64,000 nucleotides of DNA from Diplolepis rosae (taxonomy: Eukaryota; Arthropoda; Insecta; Hymenoptera; Diplolepididae). Positions within the stretch are counted from its first letter, which is position 1, and each line of letters opens with the position of its first letter. The translations under genes were made by a program, and so were the position numbers. The notes below the pieces were generated by a model. It saw only the letters and a list, made by a program, of their open reading frames with translations. It was not told the DNA's origin and searched no databases. Shown one piece after another: positions 55,170 to 64,000 of the stretch. Where the stretch lies: NCBI GenBank assembly GCA_030998225.1, contig JAPYXD010000704.1:2294001-2358000 (forward strand). Reading direction: 5' to 3'.

Positions 55170-55320
55170 CCTACTCCTCTTAACAAACTAGAACTGATGC
55201 ACAAAAATCTCTTTTCACTCACTGCCTGTGGAAATATCTTTTCTCTCTAGATTTTCATTACGAAGAAACTAATCTATAGAATTTTATGTTACATTCTGCA
55301 TAAACTTAGAATATGTTTTT
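55170..55320 (+). repeat. Segment duplicated from or to 25310-25462
   Basis: Same ~150 bp that precedes R1 copy 2, here preceding copy 5. Confidence 0.75.
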
Positions 55321-56738
55321 TTTACATTCTCATCATGGATGAGAAGGTATTGGTTTTATGTGAAAAATGACTTTCAAAATTTTCATCAAATCTTTACGTT
55401 TTGAGACCCCCTGAGTCAGAAAATATGGTTTTTACGAAAGTGTCTGTCTGTCTGTCTGTAGTAGGTCGTGTGCGGCATAACTGTCGATAGAATTATCAGA
55501 TTGAATTGAGCTTTGGTACACTTTATCGGAGCCGAAAAAGTAAGGCCAAGTTCGTTAACCAGCCGCATCCAATCAAAATTGAGGGATGGAGCACTACTTT
55601 TGTGTTTTTGAAAATAATTTTTTGAAAAAATCAAAAATTTCAATACTGGTTTTTGATAGTGCTCATAAATCTCTACAAATTATCCTGATAACATTTTTTG
55701 ATTAAATCAAAATTAGAAATGTTACAGCATATTCAAATTCGAAAAAAGTCAATATCAAAATTCCATTTTCCAGTTAAATTATACGAGATACGAAAAAACG
55801 TTATGACACAATATTATTTTCTACATAAAGACCTACAAATTTGAATTGTAACATTTTTTCATAAGATGCAAATTTTTCTTTTTAATTAAAAAAAAAACTA
55901 TTGAAAATCCAAAATTCAATTTTTTAACAATAATATGTAAAATACGAAAAAAACGTAAGAATACAAAGTTGTTCATTTCAAAAAGATCTACAAATTTTGT
56001 CTGACGCAGTTTCGGATAAAACATATATTTTTCGTTTCAATTCCAAAAAATACGTTTAAAATTCAAAAATTCAATTTTTTAGACAAAATATGTGAGATAC
56101 AAAAAAAACGTTTATATGGAAAATTGTTTGCCTAAATGAGGTTTACAAATTCTCATTGAGACATTTCGGGACAGGATGTATATTTTATGTTTTGATTTTT
56201 AATATTAAAAAAATTCGATTTTTTTCACCAAAATATGTGAGATACGAAATAAGCGTTGTTCTGCAAAATCGTTTCCTTAAATAAAGTCTACGGTTGTTTT
56301 TTCTTTTTGGGAGATTTGGAAGAAAATAAATTATTTTAATCATGTAATTTATTAAAAAGTTACTGAAATGTATACAGAAAATCGAGCGCGAAGCGCGAGC
56401 GTCATGATGAGAATGTGTTCCTTAAGGCTGATAGAGCCTTAAGTAAATTGAATTTCCTGTTTCACTTAAGTTCAAAAAGAAATTGAGTGACTTTGAGAAA
56501 ATGTGTAATTCACATCATCTGTAATATTATTATAAAATTGGTTTGAGCTTCAGTATCAAATTATAAGAAATAAACTTAAATGTATGCGAAGAGCACAAGA
56601 CCGAGCGCGAAGCGCGAGGTCCAGAAGGAACGGAGCGCGAAGCGCGACGATCGAATCGCGCGCCCCAGGCGCGCTCAAACTTGCGAGCTGCGCGCGAAGC
56701 GCGGGAAGAGAATGTGCCCGCGAAGCGGGCGGATTTTT
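55321..56738 (+). repeat. R1 copy 5, full length and uninterrupted
   Basis: The best reference copy: about 1.42 kb from TACATTCTCATCATGGATGA to the terminal GCCCGCGAAGCGGGC, then GGATTTTTT. It has the TCTG microsatellite (~4 units) and CGGCATAAC block at the left, A/T-rich centre, and GC-rich hairpin cluster at the right (56387-56732). Non-coding. Confidence 0.88.
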
Positions 56739-56999
56739 TATCTTATCTATATGGGGTAAAATTTGCCAAGTGTACCCGCATACAAATTTTTTGTCTTTAA
56801 TCTTTTCGAAACTCCACTGAAATGTAGTCCGTTTGAACCTCGTTTAATCCCACAAAGGAGACAGATCTAGTACGACTGGTTGTCAACATACAGGGGCTCA
56901 AATTTTCGACGTTTTATCAATCATAACATCTGCTAAAGTTGATCAATTTAATTTTTATATGAGTGTTTTTAAAACCTTTTTTATGAGATTTCCCATGAA

Positions 57000-57945
57000 A
57001 ATAAAAATTTTGTAATAAAAACAATATTTCATGCTTATTTTCCCTTTTTAAACATATTTTTGAGTTTTTTTTCAAAATATTAGCCCTTAAATTTTTTCCC
57101 AAATTTTTAAAATAAAAAGCTTCATTCTTTCCCTTCAAAATCATCCAAAGTAGAAAGTGGGGCGAAAATTGCTATTGGACTTAGAAGTGGATTCTTGCAC
57201 TCGGCTGCTGCACCGCGAGCTGCATATATACAGTGTAAGCACTTTGTAGGTCTTATTGTGTATTGTGTCCATTAATATTATTATAATATAAATCATGAAA
57301 CAACTACTAGAACTTCAAAGTAGGATTGTATCAGCAAAAACGGTGCCTGGAACACAAATATACCACTCTTTCGTGCCCTCTCCTGATTTAATTCTAATAC
57401 TGAGAAAATATTCATTGTCTTCGCAGTTTGACGTTTGTACAAAGAAAACTGTACGACAAAGTAGAAAAAGAAGTTTTCATAACGTGGAATAAGCACTTTG
57501 CTTAATCATTGATGTGAGAAGCGAGTAGACTCACATCAAAAAGCACCCCGAATTAATTAAATTTGAAACTCATATTCAGCTTTAAATAATTTTTAAAAAA
57601 ATGCAAAACAATTTTAAATAATACAAATTTTCAAAAATATTTTTAAAAAAGGTACAGTAACTATAGTTATATTATAATAATATAATGAAGACAATACACA
57701 ATAAGACCTACGAAGTGCTTACTTACACTGTATAGCGACTCGCGACACGGCAGCTGAGCGCAAGAATCCTCTTATAAATCCAATAGCAATTTTTGCCCCA
57801 CTTTCTACTTTAGATGATTTTGAAGGGAAAGAATGGAGCTTTTTATTTGAAAAATGTTGGAAAAAATTTAAGGAGTAGCATTTTGAAATAAACTCAAAAA
57901 TATGTTTAAAATGGGAAAGTGAGCATGAAATATTTTTTATGTGCC
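57000..57945. repeat. Nested fold-back element
   Basis: Arms of about 280 bp mirror each other: CATTCTTTCCCTTCAAAATC / GATTTTGAAGGGAAAGAATG, AGAAAGTGGGGCGAAAATTG / CAATTTTTGCCCCACTTTCT and GTAGGTCTTATTGTGTATTG / CAATACACAATAAGACCTAC. The spacer (57291-57660) holds a 65-codon ORF on the plus strand (57295-57492) with no recognised domain. Confidence 0.75.
57295..57492 (+). CDS. Unrecognised 65-residue ORF in a fold-back spacer
   Basis: ATG-initiated (MKQLLELQSRIVSAKTVPG) and ending with a basic tail. It occupies the only unique part of the inverted-repeat element. An overlapping ORF of similar size runs on the opposite strand, so coding status is doubtful. Confidence 0.15.
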   Translation: MKQLLELQSRIVSAKTVPGTQIYHSFVPSPDLILILRKYSLSSQFDVCTKKTVRQSRKRSFHNVE

Positions 57946-58130
57946 ACCGGCTCGCAAACTCGTTTTTTCGCTACAGTTAACAGTAGCGCAATGTAGTATA
58001 TTGCGCTACAGAGGAATGAAATGTACAAATTGAACTGCGCATGCGTCTATTAAAATCCATTACTACTACACAAGATCAATAAAATCAAAATGGCCTGGAC
58101 TAGTCCTGACATATCAAGTGTACACGGAGA
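57946..58130. repeat. Dispersed repeat shared with 50540-50675
   Basis: CCGGCTCGCAAACTCG, TACAGAGGAATGAAATG and GAACTGCGCATGCGTC are the reverse complement of the fragment beside the Gypsy 3' LTR. Confidence 0.6.
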
Positions 58131-58141
58131 AACTTTTCATT

Positions 58142-59516
58142 TTAAAATCTAGTATTATTATATTTATTTTTACTAAAAGTCAATAGGAAGCGAGGATATA
58201 GTAACAAAACTAGTTCTATTTACAATATCGGTAGGAGGAAATACATTTTCTGAACCAATTGTAAAAATAGTGCAACTTTATAAATTACCATTGATAGTTG
58301 CAAAGAATAATATCTTTGATGGCAAATTGAAACTAGAAATAAGTGATACCTATATAAATAAAAAGTAAAACTATCTATGCAAGAATTGGTCTTTTGAATA
58401 ATATAAATTGCAAAATAGTTTAGAGAAATTACCATTGTCAATAGTAATGAAGAATGAAGAGAGAAAGACTTGAATATTTTGCAATCGAATACATCATATA
58501 TTGGAATAGTACGTTGTCAAAATTCCCATTGGAAATATTAAATGTACTGCCGGGTGACGTCGGAGACGCCGAACGTTTTTGATATTACTAGAGAATCGCT
58601 CCATGTTTCATTTCCAAAAAATACGATTAAAATTCAAAAATTCCATTTTTTAGACAAAATATGTGAGATTCAAAAAAAACTTTGAGATGAAAATTGTTTG
58701 GCTAAATAAGGTCTACACATTCTTATCGATAAATTTCTCGACAGGATGTATATTTTATGTTTTGATTTTTAATATTAAATAAATTCGATTTTTTTCACCA
58801 AAATATGTGATACGAAATAAGCGTTGTTCTGCAAAATCGTTCCCTTAAATAAAGTCTACGATTGTTTTTCCTTTTTGAGATATTTGGAAGAAAATAAATT
58901 TATCAATAATCATGTAATTTATTAAAAAGTTACAAAAATGCATACAGAAAATCGAGCGCGAAGCGCGAGTGTCATGATGAGAATGTGTTCCTTAAGGCCG
59001 ATAGAGCCTTAAGTAAATTGAATTTCCTGTTTCACTTAAACTGAAAAAGAAACTTAGTGAATTTGAGAAAAAGACTAATTTACATCATCTTTAATATTAT
59101 TAAATTGGTTTGAGCTTCAGTATTAAATTATAAGAAATAAACTTAAACGTATGCGAAGAGCACAAGACCGAGCGCGAAGCGCGAGGTCCAGAAAGAACGG
59201 AGCGCGAATTCGGTTAGACAGAAGATGTGACTTTACTATTGTCTTTTGTAAACTTAACATTCTTTTTTAGCAATTAATGAAACATTTTTTGGGTTTACTT
59301 CAATATAATTCGTTCGATGTGTCGATTACGATTTTACTATTTCAAGTAATAAAATTTGCTTTTGATTTTAGGCATAAGTACAATTGCATCACCATTTTCT
59401 CCAATATTATTAGTAACTTCATAGTTTAATATTCAAAATAGTAATTTCTAAAAAAAGTGACGTTATATCCTCGTTTCCTATTGACTTTTAGTAAAAATAA
59501 ATATAATAATACTAAA
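58142..59516. repeat. MITE-like inverted repeat interrupted by R1 copy 6
   Basis: AGTATTATTATATTTATTTT, then ACTAAAAGTCAATAGGAAGC and GAGGATATAGTAAC (58148-58204), are mirrored by GTTATATCCTCGTTTCC, TATTGACTTTTAGT and AAAATAAATATAATAATACT (59463-59510). Confidence 0.65.
58592..59214 (+). repeat. R1 copy 6, truncated on both sides
   Basis: Starts within the R1 centre (TTCATTTCCAAAAAATACGA) and stops in the hairpin cluster after CGGAGCGCGAA at about 59209. GAGCGCGAAGCGCGAG (58955) and the CCTTAAGGCCGATAGAGCC stem (58993) are intact. Confidence 0.82.
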
Positions 59517-59639
59517 TTTTGCAATGACTAGCGCCGCAAACAACTACAATATTAGATTAGCAATAACTCTCATTGTGCGCCTAGGCACGTAATATACTAT
59601 TTTATTACAAAATCATTATTTTCATCGGAAAGCTCATGG
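59215..59639. other. AT-rich DNA between nested repeats
   Basis: Includes the right arm of the MITE-like inverted repeat (59463-59516). Nothing else recognised. Confidence 0.4.
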
Positions 59640-59899
59640 AAGAAAGTTTAAAAACACTAATATATAAAAATTAAATTGATCATTTTTGGCAGAAGTCGAA
59701 AATTTGAGCCCCCGTATGTTAACAACCAGTCGTACTAGACCTGTCTCCTTTGGGGGATTAAAAGAGGTCCACGCGGAATACAATTCAGTGAAGTTTCAAA
59801 AATTCTGTTGCAGGTACATTTGACAAATTTTGCCCCATATTCAGTCCTTCATACATACAATCTGTAACGAAATATATGCTACTTTTTAATTTACTGGGG

Positions 59900-59985
59900 C
59901 AAAAACCAATCATCTCGTTTTGAAAATAAATATTTTCCATCGTTCAATGAACGTTGAGAAGTATAAGTAAATATGATGAACTTTA
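59900..59985. repeat. Half copy of the CGTTCATTGAACGATG MITE
   Basis: CCATCGTTCAATGAACGTTG, then AGAAGTATAAGT, matches the right end of copies at 22355 and 24258. The left half is missing or too diverged to see. Confidence 0.6.
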
Positions 59986-61309
59986 CTCTGATGATTAAAC
60001 TACAAACGATTTTAATTACTTTCGTCGTTTTTGTGTGCTAATGAATAAATGCACTTTTTATTATTTTTGTATGAAATAAATAAGTATAAAAAAAGTATAA
60101 TATGTTTCAAAAATCCTAATTTTTCATTGTAGAGAAATGTCCAAATTCATTATGACTTCAGAAAATTAATTTTACTTTTTTATTATTCATGATTTTAGGT
60201 AGATTTATAGTGATAACGTGAAACTCGGACAAGGCTCAGTTCTAGAATGCAGTTATTGTGTTTCATGTTTGTACGGAAGATAAGTATTTAGATATTTTTC
60301 TTAGATAAATTTTGTAAATTAATTTTAAAAGAAAAAAGTGACTATTTCCATTTCGAGAAGCTGATACGAAGATAGCTGGGGATCGAGCTTATCTGAACTT
60401 GTCCAGATAGCATTGGCGCCTGGACCATTCCGGAGATGAGAAAATCACATATGTGAGGAATTCCAGAAAATAATGTCAAGTACCATCTAAATTCTAAAAT
60501 CTCTCTTGACTTTACTTTCTAAAAATTTGTTTATCCAATTAATTCAATTTGTAATGTTATTACAATAGAATATCGTATATTTATGAAATAATGATAATTT
60601 CGAATTTGATATAATGGTATAGGCCGTAACGAGTTCGTTAAATACAATAGTTAAATTCTATTGATAAAATTCTTAACGCGTATTTCTTGTGAAAAAGATA
60701 TCTGTCTTTAAAGAAGTTTGTTGAGCAAATATGGAAAGGCTGTTAGGGCTTCTTTCTGACTTTGAAAAGGTGCGCGTGCCACTGTTTGCTTGACTAAACA
60801 AGATACTAGTGTATGTATTTTATGGAGGCCTCAAGCACCTCAGATTGTTTATTATCAATGCAAACACACACCTCCCTGTGTTTACCTACGCCAAACCTTA
60901 ATCGTATTCCTCTTGCTGCTCAATTCTTCCTGAACAATATCTGACGAAAAAATTATTTTTTAAACCCATAAAGTTCATATTTATCTAAAATAACTTTTTT
61001 CATACTCAAAATATATTCACAGAGAAAAAAATATAGTGCATTAACTTAGCATATAAGTTGAAACACTAAATGTATAAAATTTTTGTGAATTCAATAAATT
61101 TTTCAGTACAATTCACCGCTTTTTTTAAAACATAACAGATTTGTTGACAAATATTTTAAAATTGCCTGTTAAATTGACAGAATAAGGAATTTTCTTTAAA
61201 ATGTTAGTTCAACAGGCATTTCTGTAATCTATATCGATAAACCTGTTAAAGTTAGAGAAATTTTATGCTGTCACTATTTTAACTTATGGACATATATGTA
61301 CGTTTTAGT
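59986..61309. other. Intergenic, largely unique
   Basis: No coding similarity. 60350-60450 and 60750-60930 are less AT-rich. At 61020-61260 an imperfect inverted repeat around ACAGAGAAAAAAATATAG and AACAGGCATTT/AAATTGCCTGTT suggests another small MITE. Confidence 0.4.
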
Positions 61310-62095
61310 AAAAGTTTTACAAAAACGAACCAGACAGACGTTTCTTATTGTATTATATAATAATTATTGAATTTTCAGAAGGATATTTTGTATTAATATT
61401 AAATATTGTTGGTATTCTTAGTTGGCTTTAGGGTCCAGAAAAAATGTCACTCAAGGTTTCATATTTTCAAACGTTTTGACTCAGGTTGGAGTCCTCATCA
61501 GTGAGAATTTGTTTCTATAAAAATACAAAAGTAAAAAATTTAAAAAATTGCACGTGTGTAGGATAAACATTGTAGTAACTGTGGGAGCTTGCGTGCAGGT
61601 TAAATAATTTCACAGATTTATTGCTTATTATAATTTTGAGGTAACAATTTATTTTTGGCTAGTTATTGCGTACATAGTGAAGACCGACCGAAGACTGACT
61701 GAAGACTACTTAACTGTACTTGACTGACCTGAACCTAAGCTAGTGACAAAGTTATTGAAGGGAAGGTAGAGTGCAATAAAATAAGGATGCATACCTGCAT
61801 TGCTAAAACTTCGAAGTAAATCTGAAAAGGGAAAATAACGAAACTCTGAAAAGAGAGAATATTCTGAAAGCTATTTTAAAGAAATAATATTTGAATTTAA
61901 TAGAATTTGCTATCTAATCACAAAATTAAATTATAAATGAAATTAGCATAAAATATTAATAATTATAACAGGTGGTCACCACAGTAACAAACAATATAAA
62001 TGAATGGCACGTGTTCCATTAAAAAGTGATCGTATAGGAATATATTTAACTAAAGATTTGGTCACGCGGTCTGGTTGATCCATCGTCTCAATAAC
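61310..62095. repeat. Family-G MITE remnant interrupted by a hammerhead-like element fragment
   Basis: CAGACAGACGTTTCTTATTG and TCAGAAGGATATTTTGTA (61331-61395) match the family-G interior; the end GGTCACGCGGTCTGGTTGAT appears at 62060. Between them, 61405-62040 includes GGCTTTAGGGTCCA and the CTGATGA-type motif also found in the 26-28.5 kb fold-back element. Confidence 0.5.
61440..61505 (-). ncRNA. Degenerate hammerhead-like motif
   Basis: On the minus strand CTGATGAGGACTCCAACC, then TGAGTCAAAACGTTTG. The helix II pair GACTC/GAGTC is kept but the core GAAA has become AAAA, so it is probably inactive. GGCTTTAGGGTCCA lies at the same relative place as in the 26 kb copy. Confidence 0.35.
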
Positions 62096-63360
62096 AATTC
62101 TTCGAAGTAAATAAAGCAAATAGTAGAAATTTAAAATGAGATTCGAGAGTAAGAGTTTCAGAGCAGAAAGTGTCTTTCCAGCTTGTATTTTATTCGCGCA
62201 CGTGCAATTCGTGCGGGGTCCCCTCGAGGTGGTACCGAATTTTTTGCACTTTGCAGGTACCCAACGCTCGTTTGATATCGCTTGTAGAATCGTCTGCTCG
62301 ACGCGGCGTTGGCCTTATAGCGGACATATACCCACACACTTATTCAATCCTCACGTACTAACTTGTGAACGTGTTGGGTGAGTCGCGAAGCGTATACGTT
62401 CACGCGCTCGGTTATTCATGAACGTTCACGTACGCACACGCGGGTGGACCTCGACGGGGCGGGAGATGCATAGATAAGAGGATGGAATGAGGTGATGCCG
62501 CTCCTCAGTCCTTCTTAAATCTCCATCTCCATCTCCCTCTCCCGATTCTTTTTCCTCTTCACACAATTTCCTATTTTATAAGAAAATAATATTATAATGC
62601 TTATTTTGCATTATTTTCTCAAAGAAGTCATCCAGTGTTGAACATTTTTATGTCCAAAAATCAATTTTCAAATAAAATGTCCAAGTTTGCGGATCCTGTG
62701 CTATAAATAGACTGCGAGAGCTCAATGTTATGGTAAAGAAAGCGAAAGCACCGTTAGTGATTTATACGAGAACCCAGTAAATATCGATGAGATCTCGCGG
62801 ATTCCACCAAAAATTCGTGCAGAACGACCAATAGTTTCCGCGCTTTGTGCATCGACATGCAAGCTCGATCTTATCGGGGATATTAGCAAGCATGTCGACT
62901 GGCTAACGTTGCTAACCCAAGGTGTAGGTAGTCACATACGTAACTTGTCGATGCACATACCCATAGGAATGGTTTTAAGGCGAGTCCACCACGAACTCTT
63001 ATCGATCGCGAATCTCTCACGAGAGAGAACTACTGTCCTTCCTCGGGTTAAGAAGATCTGCATCGCGTACTCATATTACTTGTTGCTATCGCATAGATAC
63101 ATCTGGCCAACACTCGTATCTACTACTTAATTCACTATTGTACTCTTGTCTTTTATCTCTACCTCAACTAACATTAATCCAAAACCAACCTTCGACACGC
63201 GATTCTGGAGAAAGTGACTACTTTACTTTTGCCATTATTTAGCTATATTCCATGCCATTCTGTTGCATTTATTCAGGTTTTTCTCCACTTTCATGAATTT
63301 CCTGTTAAGCTGAAAATTAAATCATATTTCTAAACATGTTTTTCCACATAAAAATCATAG
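62096..63360. other. GC-richer unique DNA; possible host regulatory or exonic sequence
   Basis: CpG-containing DNA with motifs such as TTCGCGCACGTGCAATTCG (62196) and palindromic ATTCATGAACGTTCACG (62414). Short ORFs (62136-62381, 62909-63130) have no recognised domain and no clear splice context. The composition stands out from the surrounding repeats. Confidence 0.35.
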
Positions 63361-63450
63361 GCCATTGGGTTAAGGCCATGGGCCATGCAGGTCACGTGAC
63401 CAATTCAGTCACTGGCTATCGATTTTTTTCTCTCCATATATAAAATTTTA
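63361..63450. repeat. Family-G MITE end
   Basis: GGTTAAGGCCATGGGCCATG, then GGTCACGTGACCAATTC, matches the family-G terminus, followed by an ATCGATTTTTTTC block as at 33500. Confidence 0.5.
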
Positions 63451-64000
63451 TATGAAAATAAATCGGTCAAAATTTAGGAAATAATAAATAATAGCATACC
63501 TAAGGAATAGGGGAAGGCATAGAGCATCAAAATAAATTTTTTAAAAATATTCTATCAATACCAAGTGAGTGTCTTGAGTTCTGCTGCACTGGTCTATAAC
63601 ACTGTCGATAATATACTCTGTATACTTGTTGAAATTACTTATTTTTATCAAAAATTTGTCATATCATTATGAAGATTCAAGACGTAAAAGACCTGTCTCA
63701 GTAATTTTTGATTTATTTCCCAAAATTTCAAGACGATATTTCATTCTCCGTGGAAATTTAGTACTCTTGGAGAATAGAAAAAGACATTTTAATAGTATAG
63801 TATATACTATATAGTTTAGTATTTTAATAGTACCTTGAGAATTAAAAGAAGAGAACATATAGATAATATCATGCTGAATGAAAAATATTATAATGTTATT
63901 CACAAACACTTAACAGAAACTGGAGATGATGCTAACCATTATTTTCTATGGGAAAAAACCTCAGTTTTACATATATGAAACAAATTCTTACAAAAGAAAT
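63451..64000. other. AT-rich DNA to the window end
   Basis: Probably the continuation of the family-G copy at first, with TTTCAAGACGATATTTCAT (63726) resembling its interior. Overlapping short ORFs on both strands have no recognisable content. Confidence 0.35.

Larger units (their letters stand above)
56743..59850. repeat. Inverted-repeat unit (TATATGGGGTAAAATTTG ends) holding nested elements
   Basis: The left arm (about 56743-56965) has TATATGGGGTAAAATTTGCC, GGAGACAGATCTAGTACGAC and CAGGGGCTCAAATTTTCGAC. The right arm (about 59640-59850) has the mirror of each: GTCGAAAATTTGAGCCCCCG, GTCGTACTAGACCTGTCTCC and CAAATTTTGCCCCATATTC. Between the arms lie another fold-back (57000-57945), a dispersed repeat, and R1 copy 6. 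Without the insertions it would be a MITE of several hundred bp. Confidence 0.65.

Overview
The window looks like a repeat-dense stretch of an arthropod, most likely insect, genome. It is AT-rich and holds no recognisable host protein-coding gene. It carries BEL/Pao and Gypsy LTR retrotransposons, a BED-finger hAT transposon, a mariner pseudogene, a tRNA-derived SINE and many short inverted-repeat elements, most of them nested in one another. Species cannot be named from this sequence.

Layout. 1-3060: minus-strand BEL/Pao element cut off by the window edge (gag-protease ORF, then decayed pol). 4312-4676: a MITE whose family recurs at 23.5-24.8, 33.4-33.8 and 61.3-63.4 kb. 5147-14011: a hAT transposon with a nearly intact transposase, a perfect 8-bp target duplication and terminal inverted repeats of about 2.44 kb each, inserted into an older MITE. 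14.3-18.7 kb: a truncated LTR, a fold-back repeat and a solo LTR with 4-bp duplication. 21.5-22.1 kb: a GC-rich segment flanked by outward-facing splice donors, the best candidate for host exon or promoter sequence. 24.9-29.4 kb: a possible solo LTR and a repeat (called R1 here) split by a 2.5 kb fold-back element whose arms carry hammerhead-ribozyme-like cores. 29.6-32.1 kb: a tandem hairpin repeat and two MITEs. 32.1-33.4 kb: GC-richer unique sequence. 33910-34891: deleted mariner.

36175-50491 is a complete but inactivated 14.3 kb Gypsy-type element: two ~1.19 kb LTRs, GAGG target duplication, tRNA-Gly primer site, gag, and pol split by two frameshifts and by a SINE with a 13-bp duplication. 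Its pol has an unusual long insertion between RNase H and integrase with AT-hook motifs and a possible macro-like module. 50.5-64 kb is mostly R1 copies and nested inverted-repeat elements, with unique sequence at 60-61 and 62.1-63.3 kb.

The most noteworthy structures are the giant-TIR hAT; R1, whose 3' end is a cluster of GCGAAGC-type mini-hairpins with stem-preserving substitutions between copies; the hammerhead-like fold-back element; and the modular Gypsy pol with its dated SINE insertion. All calls come from reading the sequence by eye; no alignment or database search was run, and boundaries marked approximate may be off by tens of bases.
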